A stretch of DNA of 64,000 nucleotides from Gyrodactylus bullatarudis (Eukaryota; Platyhelminthes; Monogenea; Gyrodactylidea; Gyrodactylidae), in NCBI GenBank assembly GCA_012064415.1, contig SSNU01000126.1:159642-223641 (forward strand), written 5' to 3'. A program made the translations under genes and the position numbers. The notes under the pieces were generated by a model. It was not told where the DNA came from. It ran no database searches and saw only the letters and a program-made list of their open reading frames with translations. Positions within the stretch are counted from its first letter, which is position 1; every line of letters starts with the position of its first letter. Shown in pieces: positions 13,356-26,800 of the stretch.

Positions 13356-14110
13356 ATTGCTTTAAAAATGATAAAAGTTAAAAGATTCATTCAAGATAAT
13401 AATTTACAAATAATGAAAGAAATAGTAAAAGATGAATAAAATTAGAATGTAATATGTAAGCTGAAAAACACCAAAACTCTCCAATAAATAGCAACAGTGG
13501 AGAGAAAAGTGAAAAAGCTCACATAGGCCAGGGGAGTTGAAGGTTATAAGAATAGTTATTTTGAACACATAGATTGGGTTTGTATAGATTAATAAAGAAT
13601 TTCTCTTTGACCCATACATCTATGCTGTCATCTCCAGGGTTTTTATACAAAATGGAAAAATTCGAAACTGAAGCAGCATGTTTCTCCTGTTTGATATGGC
13701 TAGTTACCGCAGTGTCCTTATTCAGATGGTCACTTGATCTTGTAGACAGCTTCCTAATTGTTCTACCTATGCTAAACAGCTCCCTGAAGAACTACTTGGT
13801 TCAAAATTATGATATCTTATATGTGACATTACAACTTTAATATTAATAGGGTTGTAACCTGATAGTAAATAAAGTTTTCCAAAGGGGGTTACGATCAAGA
13901 TACGAGCATTGTAGGATTCAAGGTCAGGGTATAAAACATATAAAAACCTAGATTGAATGTGTTCAATCTCGAGAGAATTCTCGTTTGATAACATAGGAAC
14001 CAGGGGCGTAATATAGTCAAGATTATTCAAAACTAAAGCTTTATACGCTCTGAGTCTCAAAAAGGGCGATTTAGAGAATTTTAATATTGAAAAAATAGTT
14101 GTAATAGGGA

Positions 14111-14894
14111 ATTCTTATCTTCATGTCAACTAGTTTTAAAGACTATTATTAGGATGAAACAGGGATGGGGTAATATTTTGTAGAAAAATCGATTTTATAT
14201 TGCTGAATAGTTTCTCATGACAACCCCTTCTATACTTTACTCAATAAAAAGATAGGATTCTATTGTTTGAAGAGAAAAATTATCAATGAAAGTAGAGCTG
14301 ATTGAGTCTATGGTCTCATTCAATAAACTCTCTCTCTCTAATCGTTTCAAATATATATAATTATTTATTGATTTCTAGGGGTGTAGAAATTAAAAAGGGC
14401 TTGTGTGCATCTTTTCTTCTTTTTGTTGCATAGATCTTTTAGAAAATCTAATGGAAATTATACTTGAATAAATCGATAAATAAAACTGATAAAAAAGGTA
14501 ATTTTCTTGTGAATCTTGTGTCACTACAATCAATTATTAGTAATTATTTTATTATGCTAACACGAATTTATGAATTGATTATAGTTGTACAACCGAAGAA
14601 AAGATTTGTTAAAAAATTTCTCATAAAAAATTGAGAAAAGTTGTAATAATATAAAAATTTACTCACCAATAAGCAAGCAGGTGAATTTATAATTGGATCA
14701 GCTCACATGTTCTCTTCTATCTATATTTTTACATTGTGACTAAAAATTTTAATATTTTTAAAAGTAAGTAAACTCTACAGGGAGGAGGGCCATTCGACAA
14801 AGAATAGCCATGGCCTCTTTTTCAACGTCTGGTAATTTGAGCTTTAAACCGCTCGCCAATAGTGAGGAATAATTTGTAAACCATTCGTGTTCAG
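14111..14894. other. AT-rich stretch before the first recognised gene 2 exon
   Basis: I see no coding segment that supplies the start of the PH domain. It ends in the acceptor (GTGTTCAG) of the exon at 14895. The first exon or exons of gene 2 must lie here or further upstream. Confidence 0.4.
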
Positions 14895-17800
14895 ATTTTA
14901 TGAGTAAACTGAAGAGACCCAGATCTCTTTGGTTTGTCATCTTTGAGGAGTACGCAATGATCTTGGGTTTTAAGACAAAAACTGAATTTGATGCAATCCA
15001 AGTTACCCCAGAAAAGGTTGATTATAGGAAACGTGGAAAGTCTCTCGACCAAACAGATGAAAATATTCTCCATAAATGGATAAGTAATGCTGTTGAATAT
15101 ATGGATTTAACTGAAGCAACCATTAACCTGTCGAAGGACAGTCCAAATGAATTTGTTCTATTGTAAATAAATTTTTCATATAATTTCAAATAAATTAGAA
15201 ATAAAGACAAAGAATGGGTTCTTTCAGCTGAATCACAAGAGGCTGTTCTTCATTGGATAATTGGGATACAAGAATCCCGACAGAGAAAATCAAAGGATTC
15301 CGATCAAAAGAAACCGAATGTTGTGAGTTTGTTTTTAAATTTTGTTTGTTTCGGAAATATTATTCAACAACTGATGAAATAATCTCAGTAAATTAGTAAC
15401 CACAACTAAACCTAATTGACATGAAGATGAGAATTTACTATTTTTACAAAAAACGCAATATTTTTCTCCGGATTCACAGAAAAAATAATTTCTCAAACGG
15501 AATGGGCTAAAAATATGTGAATATTCGTAAAAATTCTGGAATCTTGAAAATGTACCAAATTTCCACTTTTTCAACTTTTGAACCCTAAATTTTTATCGAT
15601 TTCGATGATTCGAAGCAGTTAAGTGATGATATTTGGGATCAAAATTGAACGAAGAATTCGAATTCACCTGAAGAAGTTCACTGAAAGTATTCATTACTGT
15701 GGGAAATCGAACCATTTGAGTTTTTCGATTATCACGAAGGCAAATTATCCAAAATCTGGAAACAGTAAATTCTTCGCTTTCTCTATGGCCAAATTCTTCG
15801 TTCAATTTTGATCCCAAATATCATCACTTGAAATCGATCAAGTGGAAAAAGTGGAAATTCAATTAACGGAATAATTTTGGTCAGATTGAAATTTTTTTCG
15901 GAATTTTTTCGAATACCCACATCTTATTGGGTCATTCCGTTTTAGAATTCAAAAATTTATTTTTTTCTGTGAATCCGGAGAAAAATATCGAGTTTTTTGT
16001 AAAAATAGTAAACTCTCATCTTCATGTCAACTAGCTTTAAATCAATTATAATTATAATTATAATTGATTAATTGCTTAAATTTATTTCTATATTTTGTAG
16101 CTGATAAAAGTGGAGTTTTTTATTCACGAAATGTACATTTCTTTATGGTTCATCAGTAGTGACACATAAATAATATAATGTAAGCTGAAAAAAGATCAAA
16201 ACACTTCAATAAATAGCAACAGTTAAGAGAAAGGTGCAAAGCTCACATGGCCCATGGTATTTTTTCCAAACAAATGTACTGATTTGGTTTAAAGTGATTG
16301 ATAAGATGCTCTGGAATTACATTTGCATCAACAAATTTGATGACCCAAAATTATAGATTTCCAGATGAGCACCAAAAAATGGTGAACTAGTTACAAGAAT
16401 CTGAAAATATAAAATAAATCAAATCTGATATTTATAATTATAGAATGCTAAAATACAGATTAATGAACCTCATGAAATTAAACTCTATAAAGCTATTCTG
16501 GAAATATTCTTCACTTATGCCGAAAAAACAAAAAACTATTATTGTTTTTCAACGGAATTGAAGAAGAAAACATAAAATTAAGGAATAATATTTAATATCG
16601 ATAGATTTTGAGAACTTGTGATCCATGGAAACCTTGAAAATTGTGAAAAAAAAATCGATTAGGGGACAAGGACAATATCTTACAAATACTGCCTGCTGAT
16701 ATGAAAAGTTCCTGTAGGATATTACCTAAGCACCTAGAAATAAATTTCGGAATTTAGTTTTCAATTTTAAAATTCTTGAAGATTAATTTTATCATATACA
16801 CTGTACACCTTTGTTAATATGAAGACGAGAATTTATGATTTTAACGAGATTCTCAATTTTTTTTATTTCCTCATAAATTGTTTTTTTCAAAATTCTTTTT
16901 TTTCATATCGTGAAAGTAGGCAAAGTTCTTGAACATTACAGATTGAAGTTTGTTTCCTTCTGTTCTGTCCTCAAAGTATTCATGCCGTTTATCTTTATTT
17001 TCATCTGAATTTACGTTCATAGAAACATGCTTAAGTTCTTTAAAGAAAAACATTGTCCATTCAACCAGTTTTGAATTGTTGATACAGCTATTGATTGGTT
17101 GAAAACTCTTTGATAATGATCACAGCAGTCTTTCAATGTCACTCTTAGATTATTTTCCACGAAGTTTACAATGCTTTGAACTTTTTCTTCTGATTTTTTA
17201 ATATTATTTCTTCCTCCTCTTGGAAGATTATAATCACGACCACACTTATCCCATCATTAAGCTGTTGAATAAGGAATATTGCATAATTTTGCCAATTACC
17301 ATAATTTTCATAGAGGTCTAAAATTCTTTTCCTTATATTTTCGTCGTGCTTGGGCATTTCGTAATGAATAAACAGTACTGGATAGTATCCAGTGGATAGT
17401 GGATACGTACAAAAAGAATTACTCAATGAAGAGAGTACCCCCTGATTTTTAGCCAATTGATTTCAATTTTTGACAAAGAAAAAAATTTTTTTTGCAATTT
17501 TATATTATTTAAATTCAACTTTCAGAACCCAGAGGTCCACTCAATAGACAGTGATGCTACATCTTCTAAATCAGGGCAAAGTAAGGAAAATTGAATAAAT
17601 TTGATTCGAAAGATATGCGCAAATTTAGTCACAATTCAACCTTTTCTTGGAGCAACGACACGGCCGATATCCATGATTGTAAATTTTGCCATTAGTTTTT
17701 ACTAAACTTTGATTTGATAATTATATGATCCATTTTGAAAGATGAATGTGAAATAATCCTGGAAGAGGCCACTGAAGAATATGGTCACATAATGAATCTA

Positions 17801-20800
17801 AATAGTGATCTGGTTCAAATGTCTGAAAATATGTGAGTTTATTCTTTCTTATGATTATGAGTAGTACCAGGGGTGGATTTCAGGAGTTTCATATTAGCTG
17901 GGTGTACTCACAAGTGAATTCTTATGATTTTTTGTTTCAAAAAATAGCAGGACCTTTATGGCCAAATGAAAATTAATTTTTTTCTATTAGAGTTAAAGCA
18001 AAATGTTCACATCAACAATGTCTGAATCAAATATTAGGTTAAGATACTATTGCATTCTTAATTTCCCGAGAAGACCAAGGTTTCAAATTTACTAATAATG
18101 TCTTTCTTCTTCGAAATACTGTTATTGAGTCCAATAAAGACCAAATAATGATTAATCTTTCGAGTGCACAATTGAAAAAAAACCACAATCAATCTACAGT
18201 GTGAAGTATTCATGTTAATTCAATTTTGTTTTTTTTCCAGCCTTAATTACATACTAAATAGGCAATTGAGTTTTACAAATACAAAATGAAAAAATACAAA
18301 ATTGACTTCTTCATTCTACGAACTAGACCTGAAAAAGGTATAGTAATAATAATAATTATTATTATTTATTATTATTATTGTTTATTATTTCTTAATAATT
18401 ATTAGAAAATTTTACGCTCTTTCAAATGATATCAAATTTGACTCTGAAATGTCTAAGAATCAAGTCGAAAAATTGATTTATTCAAGTCCCGATTATGAAA
18501 ATTGTGCTATTTCGGTTTTTCGCGAATTGCGCAAAAACTGAGCAACTTATGAAATTTTTGGAAGCAGATTCAGAATCTGCGTAAAATTTTACACAATAAC
18601 CAGTTTGTTGCAAAAATTTATCGCAATTATTAAGAAATTGGTCCTATTCTAAAAACTATACTTATCATATAGCATGTATCACACTGATGAGTATGCGCGA
18701 AATAGAGATCTCTATTAGTGAAATACTCTTCTTTTTTCATTCATGACATCAGTAGCACAGCTCAAAACCAATGAGTTTGAATATTTTTCTCAATTTTTCT
18801 TATGCGACCTTAGACAAACTAAAATCTTTTAGGATGGATAAAAATACAACCATTAAATTTTAAGAGGTTTTTTTTCAAAAATTTGGTTTTTGCCCAATAT
18901 CTAACTCATAGAGAGCCGAATTTGTTTTAAATGCCAATTTCCCGACTTTTATCTATAGAATAAAATTAACAAGGTATTACAACTATTTCAAGTGAATCCG
19001 CCAAAATGAAGCCAATTGAACTCGAGTGAGTGATAGTGTTTCATTTAATTTTTTAACATTTTAGAATACTCATAGCCTCATTGACACAAATGAGAAATCG
19101 TGAAAAGATACTCTTTGATTTGGATGAAAAAATTGAAAATCTCTTTACAAATGAAGAAGAAAAGTAAACTAAAATTGCTAAATTATAATTAAAGGAATCG
19201 TGTCAAAGTCCTGACACGGGCACTCGATGTTATGCGAGATGAAATTCAGGCCTCAGTGGAAAGGAAGAAACTTGACGATATTCAACTGAATAAAATGAGA
19301 ATGTTTGTTAATGAATTCTCCTAATAAATAAAAAGGGCTCTCAAGACTGAAAGGAATAACTCCAAACGATGGAAAGCAAAAATGGTTCAGAATTTCTTGA
19401 AGAAATTCTGCTACTTTACAATCTATACAAATCTAAAAGAGAATGCTGGCATTCATGTTGACGGCGGAGATTTCGATGACTATCGGATATTCATAAAAAT
19501 TATCCGTGAAGAATTAGAAATGATCAGTTGTCTTATTGAAGAGGAACGTCTTTTTAATCCCCAGTTACCCTCACTGAATGGGTAATTTAATTTTTCTTAC
19601 GTCCAGATCTCTGAATCAGTATCATATTGATGAATTTGGATTTAAACATTTAGTTGGGCCGACAGTCAAATATTCAGTTTATGCATGCAGATCATTGTAT
19701 CGATTTCTCACTGAGAAGGATAATACAGCTGTTCTCATGGAATGCCTAGCAACAGTGGATCCACCAAATCCAATTCTCTTTAAAAAAGTATGCACATGCA
19801 TTATCCATTAGTTGCCTAGATGACTAAAAAATTGTTATTTTTCGCATTGATCATTGTGGGTTATAGGAAGAAGGTGTGAACCCTCAAAATTCCAGAGATT
19901 TTTTTTCATGATACACAGTCAATCACATGGTTTGTGAATACACTGATTAAGAATCCTTAGTTATTTTAACGCAATTCAGGAGTTATTATTTATCAAAAAT
20001 TAGGTCCACAAAGCTTCAGCAGATAGTACTGTATAAAACGTTTTTGACAAAAGAAAGATTTGAGATCTTTGCATATTCTTGGAGATTAATAGATTTCCTA
20101 TCGAATGAATGGTCTTGGATGAATACTAATGAGTTAAATAAATTGATATAGAAATAACCCAGTGGGACTTAAAGAGCTAAAGCAATTCGATACTGAGCAA
20201 GACAATACAGCAGTGAAAAGAACGTAAAATATAGCATCAAAATTTCTCCAGAAACCTAAACTTTTAATTGGGTTTTGCTAATTTTTTCTATATTTGAAAA
20301 GCTTTCACACAATAATGTTTGAAATTTTCCACTTTTTGATAGGTTTAAACTTTTTATATCGAAAAGCTTGTTTTCCACTTTTGAAAATAAACTTTCTTGA
20401 TTAAGAGTAGATTTTATTCGGAAAAATCCAGCCTTTTTCCGAATTTTCCTATAGACGTGATGTATAATAAAGTTACAGATTTCGCCTATTTTACATTTTT
20501 CCAAATTGTACCCAAACCTTGTAAAATTCTGAGCACATATTTCATATCAGCATAAAACTTGCATAAAGAATATTCATAAATTCATTTGAAAAACTTAAAC
20601 ATATCAGGATATTAGAACTAAGTTCATTCTAAAAATATTCGTGAAAACTCAACTTTTTTGCGATAAAAAGAAAATTTTTGAATTCAAGGATTTATTTAAT
20701 TTTAGCCAGAATGGAAAAAGTTATTTCGATCAGGTTTTGATAATCAGAAGAGAAGTGAAATCTGGTGGGCTCTAATCCAAAAGAGATTGGAATATAAATT

Positions 20801-23800
20801 TACAGATATAAATCCGCTCAATTACTACAAGGGCCTCATACAAAAGTTAGCGAACAGACAAGTAAATACTATTTATCCTAATATTTTATGTTAGGTGATG
20901 GAGCAACATTCGAAACAGATTGACTTGGATTTGTTGAGAACCTTACCGAGTCATTTGAATTTTCAGAACTTCTCGTCCTCTGGAGTAAGTCTTTCCGAAT
21001 TTCCAAGTCCATGATTAAACACAAAGACAATTTTGGATTTATGAATTTGATACTTAGCTGATAAAGTATATGGAAAATTAACAAATTATTTATTGTAGAT
21101 TGTTAGCTTACAAGAAGTTTTAAGATGCTATTCCATACACAATCCAGATGTGGGCTATTGTCAAGGAATGAATTTTGTTGCAGCAATATCCCTGATATAC
21201 CTCAGTAGACCAGAATCTTTTTGGTAAGTATTTCATTTCATATTTTAAAAATTATATATATTGATAACTACTTTAAAGTGACTATTGTAAAAATAAATAT
21301 TTATTTTACATTTCTTAAATTTGAAAAATACTTAATAAATCTTTCTTGTCCAAAAACAGCTCAGTTAATTTTGGATAAAATACCAAGTAAATTTTCATAC
21401 TGCTCAATCCATACTGTTCAATGAACAGTGTTCATTCCAATTTTCCATCTTTATTAGTTGTCAATAATCTTTCGAAGCCCTGATTTTTGCTTTAGTGGAT
21501 TTTAACTGTATATTAGGGATAGATTTTTCAATTCTTATATGTTCAATTTTATTTTTCCCGGGTGAAAAAAAAATTTTTGGTTCGAATTAAAAAAAATTTT
21601 ATTCAAAATTATTTTCTAATAAAGAGGCAGTGTCAAAGTTCCATTTTTATTAAATATTTTCTCCAATTTGATATTATTACTTCCAAGTAGTCATCGAAGA
21701 AGTAAAGGCTTTTGATAGAAATAGTTGATCCGTGAGAAATATTTTACTTATACTTTATTGAAAATGATTAAGTGAAAAATATTTTAGATTCTATCTTGAG
21801 AAAAATGGCCGAAATCAAAATCAGCAAGTTTTTCATCAGGCTAATTTTAATACAAAGTCATTGTTTCTATTGCAACCAGTTCTTAACCCTTGAACTGGAA
21901 ATCGAAAAATTTCTTTATATGGCAAGTGGGGTGGCATACCACCCCAAATGATAATCCAACTAAAATTAATGATAAAAACGAAAATTTATTGACAATAGTT
22001 ACAAATTATAGAAGGATGATCTTTGCAAAGATACTTTTCACACTTGATACAGCTTTTATATCCTTTTCTATCTTTGTTTCTTGGGCATATGTGGCACCTA
22101 GAACCTGATTTGGAAATTTTTGAGAATGTTCCAGAATAATGCTAGAGGCCATCTGCGCATGGATCTTTTCTAACGAGCTGATCGAACATTTCGACGCCAC
22201 CCTTGGTAGAATTATAATACTCAATTATTTCAGGCTTCGATCCTGTATCATCAACTCTGTCATGGAGTGAAGACAACAAGAGAACTGGTTTGTTTTTTTT
22301 GGCTATACTTCATTATTCGTGTTTCATTGTGGAAAATGTATTCAATTGCACCCTCGACGACTTTCATCTGTGCAAACTCCTTTGGAATAAATGTTCGACT
22401 CCGCCTGCAGGTTCCAACAAGAGCCGTCTTTTTTTCATTTAGATATTTTGAAAGCTTGATGGTTGTGAAAAAATTATCGCAGATGACCGTTCGACCTTTA
22501 CCCAGAAGTGGATGCATGAGTTCTTTGAGAATCGCAGGCAGCCCAAATTTTGATCTTGTACTTTCCGGGCTTCCATGGTATATACATCTTGAACTTGCAA
22601 CGTCCCTTATAGTTCACTAATTGTTCATCAATGGTTATCTGATTTCCAGGCTCATAGGCTGATTGACCATGATGTCGGACCATATGTTTTTTTGATACTT
22701 AATATAATTTTAATTAAGGTTTTTTTGGTGTCACTTCATCTATTACTTCTGAGGGCCATACGTGTTCTCTCTACTTTGAAATTATTTTATTTATTAATTC
22801 CCCCCTGAGTAAGGGTTTAAGCTAAAATGGCGCCATTTAGTATCAAAATTTTTGCTTGATATTGTTATGCTTCATTCAGAGATATTAAAAAATAAAACTG
22901 AAACTAGTTTACTGACTAATAAAAATTCATTTGTTAGATTTATTACCACAGATAATTCCAGCGATAATTCTTTTAGTTCCGGCCATTTAGAAAAAAATTT
23001 AATGACCTCAATAAAATATAGATTATGGATGAAATTATGCTTTTAGGTTTATGGTGATAATTGTTGAAAAGTGTCTTCCAAAGAGTTTTTACAATAACCA
23101 CCTTGTTGGAGTTCAAGCAGAGCAGTATATTCTGAATGAACTTATTGCTGAAAAGTTGCCGGATCTTTTTAGACATCTTCGTGAATACAATATTGACATT
23201 TCCACCATAACAATGACCTGGTTCATATCCTTATTTCATGATTCAGTACCATTCGAAGTGAGTGATATTGATTTTTCAATAAATTTAAACTCTCGAATTT
23301 GCGTAATTTTTCCATTTTTTCAAACTTTGAGTTGACAATTTTAGAGAAATCAAAAGTTATTTTTTTGAAAATTCATTATGTATAATTTATCACAATGGTT
23401 ATAAATAGTGGGACCCAAGATCAATTTAAATTGACGGTCCTTTCACTAATTGGTCATCCTGAAGAATATCGTTTGATTTCTCTCACACCTTGAAATCAAT
23501 AAAACCTTTCAAATCAAAGTTTTATAAATAGGAAAAATCACGCCAACCTTTTCAAATTTTTTTCGGTGCGAGTATGCCTTTTAAATTTTTTTCTAAAAAA
23601 TTGAGAGCTGGATGAAAAAATGAGACTTTTTGAAAAAATAATAAATTCCCCAAATTCATCGAGAAAAGCTATTTTTCTATCGTAGATTGTCTTCTAGGTA
23701 ATTCGTGAACCTCTTTCTTTTCGTTAATTTCCCATTATCGTTTCAGTGTAATATAGTTTCCATTTAGTCCAAGAACTTGATATATTCTTTGTTGGAAGGC

Positions 23801-26800
23801 TTTAAAATATGTGTGAACTCAATCATCAAGAGTGCTTCATAAATTTTTGAGATAATTTTCAGATTTGGCATAATCATCTCTTGAATATTCATGAAAAAAT
23901 CAATATTCGGTAGTATCGCAAAAATATGAAAGCATTAAAGATTAAAATTTTTTCTCGTATATCCAGATTTCAGACTCAATTTTTTTCTTATCCTCTTTAC
24001 TATCCAAAACTCATGGATACTTGAATCATTCCAGTTTCTGATACTGTAATAATTTTTCCAAGTTTCCTAATTCTATCCGAAATTTTTATCTCAAGAGTGA
24101 GCATAATGGTTCAATAATTATGGAAATAAGAACAAGTAATACCCTAATATGAGATGAGCCAATTAGTTGTTGAGATAAAAAAAATTGCGGACATCCTGAT
24201 ATTTGGGATTATCATTAGAAAAATAATTCGAATTCGACTTAAAAAGTTCCCAGGAATCTATCATTGTAAGAAATCGGACCATTTGAATCTTTCGATTATC
24301 ACGAAGGAAAATTATCCGAAATTCAGAAGTTTAAAATTCTCTTGGAGATGACTAGTTTCTCACAACCTCTATTGCCAAATTAAAATTCTTCTAATGTCTA
24401 ATGATTATATGATGATCTGGAATTTCTGAGCTTTTTGTAAAAATTGTAAATCCTTATCTTCATGTCAACTAGCTTTATTCTGTATTTTCATATAAACAAT
24501 TCTTTTATCTAACAACAAAATACTTCCAACCCTTGATAAAATAAATCTTCTTAGTTCTCATTCATTGATTAGCAGTCAAAAAATTATTACTCGAGAATTT
24601 ATTTATAGATTAAGTTTAATGATAAATATAAAAAAATTTAATCTATATTCTAATAACTGGACACTAAAAAGCTTGATGTAGATTAAATTAGAATCTTTTC
24701 TAAATTCTTCTGTCTGAAGAGAAATATTTTAGACGTGATATGAAATCCCTTCTAGCCTTAGGGATACAATGAATAAGTGATGAATTTCTTTGTCATTATT
24801 ATGTGATAAGGCTTATACTAAAGAAGGTTTAACCGTCAACCTTGAGTAATCTGAATCTTGATTAAAATTCTCAAGACTAAAATTAATTTAACTGAGACCT
24901 TTGAATTATAATCTACCCTCAACCTACTAGTAACAAGTTTAACTGGATTTCATTTAATCTTGAAACCGAGTAACAAGTTTAAAACCTGAAGAAAAGACTC
25001 TTTTAAATTAAAAATTCCAATGTGACTGTGGAGCTTCGTACGATTAAGAAATTGTCAACTAGATTTAACGATAATCTCAAGAAGGATACAGCGGTGACCA
25101 GATATATCAAACAGGGGAACCATAAAGCTTTAATTTCTGATTTCTCAATTTTGTATAAAAATGCTTAAGCTAAATCTGTTTGTTCAGAAAAACTACTCTT
25201 ATAAGCTATAATTACTCTGGCCTATATGAGCTTTTTCACCTTTCTCTTCACTGTTTCTATTTATTTATAAATATCTTCTATACTTCTTTCAAAATAATAT
25301 TATTTTCAATGAATTTTGAACTATTATTATTATTTATGTGTCACTACTAATGAACCATAAAGAAATGCACATTGTACTTTTAGTGAATAAAACATTTTAA
25401 AAATTAGATTTTTATTCAAGTGATTTGACTTTTACAAAAGAACTCAAAATTTTTCAGTGGAAAGTCAGGAAAATTTTATTTTCCGAATTCCATAATACAA
25501 TAAGCCAATAAGTTGCGGGAATATGAAAAAATTTCTGGAAATTTTCAATCCGATAAAATTAGGTAATTTTTTGAATTTCGAAAATGCACCAAATTTCCAC
25601 TTTTTTTCAACTTTCGAATCCAATATTTTATCTATATCAAAGAAGCAGTTAAATGCAGATATTCGAAATCAGGATTAGATAAAGAATTCCAATGTGGCCG
25701 TGGAGGTAGAAAAGAATCTACTCTTAAACTTTTAAATTTTGGATCATTCCCCTTCGTGATAATCAATAAATTTTTCAATTTCCCTCAATAATGACGAATT
25801 CCTGTAAAATTCTGCAGCCGAATTCGAACTCTTCGTCTAATGTTAGTCCCAAAATATCAGCACATAACTGCTTCAATTTTTGGCAATTTCACTAACTTTA
25901 TAAATTTGATGAATATCTGGTTTTATATTTATTTCCTTTACATTGCAGACTCTCATCAGAATATGGGATCTATTCTTATTGGAAGGGGACAAAGTCTTGT
26001 TTAGATTTGCTTTGGGTATTCTGAAGCTCTCTCAGTCAGAATTACTCCAACAAAAGGAGCCATTGACAGTTTGGAAAACGTTGAAAAATTTCACGAAATT
26101 CACTGTAAACGCTGATGATTTGATCAATGTAAGTATATTATTTTAAATAGAAAATTCAGCTATCAAGAATTACTTATGTCTGTTCGAAGTATAGAAAAAT
26201 TTGATTCATCAACTGAAAACTAAGATGCTCTTTTTTCTCTAATTATAACGCCTTGGAAATCAATTGAAAGTTTACTAAAGTTTTCAGCAAATCCTTCTGA
26301 ATTAGGCTGAATAATCTTAATTTTGAATTCGAATTACATATTATGATACAGATTTGGTTTGTAAGAATTTACTTCTAATGTATTAAGAAGTAACACGAAT
26401 ATTAAAAAAAATTATTTTTTTGATAGTTTATTCCACTTTTTTAGTTTTTTCCTGATTCAACCATGACCACTAAAAGTTGGTTCATCAAATATGAAAAATT
26501 AAAAGTTTATGATTTCAATAATTTAAAGTGTTAAAGTTTTATCCAAAATGAATTTAATTTTACAAATTAGATTTAATCGGAATACTGTATGATGAAATAT
26601 GTTTCGATACTGAGATAGTCAAGTACCTTCTACAGTGGATGAGACGGTTGTAAGCTGAACTCTCTTCAATTTTATCTAAAATCCTTAATACTCTTATTGT
26701 ACTATAATCAACAATGTTTAAAGCACATTAAATTGACATTGATAGTATAAATTTAGTGTAAATAGATTCTACATTTCGTTATTATAGCAGAACTAATTTA

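Larger units (their letters stand above)
12743..13813 (-). mobile_element. PLE-derived insertion with 13-bp target-site duplication
   Basis: Flanked by ATCTTATATGTGA at 12730-12742 and again at 13814-13826. On the minus strand it starts 5' inside a GIY-YIG endonuclease region (RTIRKLSTRSSDHLNKDTAV). It then runs through the PLE C-terminal coding region (SIDVWVKEKFFINLYKP) to the hammerhead-like motif at 13321-13355, and ends in a large palindrome. The copy is 5'-truncated and broken, so non-functional. Confidence 0.7.
12600..14110 (-). pseudogene. Non-LTR retrotransposon reverse transcriptase remnant, split by an insertion
   Basis: On the minus strand 13827-14110 translates to a C-terminal RT segment (LDYITPLVPMLSN), and 12640-12742 to its end (SHIRSKLDYSKSLLY). 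Both parts match the elements at 28860-29900 and 34100-34330. The two pieces are separated by a PLE-derived insertion. The copy is also internally shortened, because the HIR motif follows too soon in the upstream part. Confidence 0.65.

Noticed and set aside
13574..13840. Plus-strand 88-codon open frame
   Set aside because: Antisense shadow of the PLE endonuclease fragment read on the minus strand.
18241..18300. Possible gene 2 exon after a TTTTTTTTCCAG acceptor
   Set aside because: The frame reaches a stop quickly with no usable donor, while joining 17832 to 19065 keeps phase and continues the coiled-coil-like protein.
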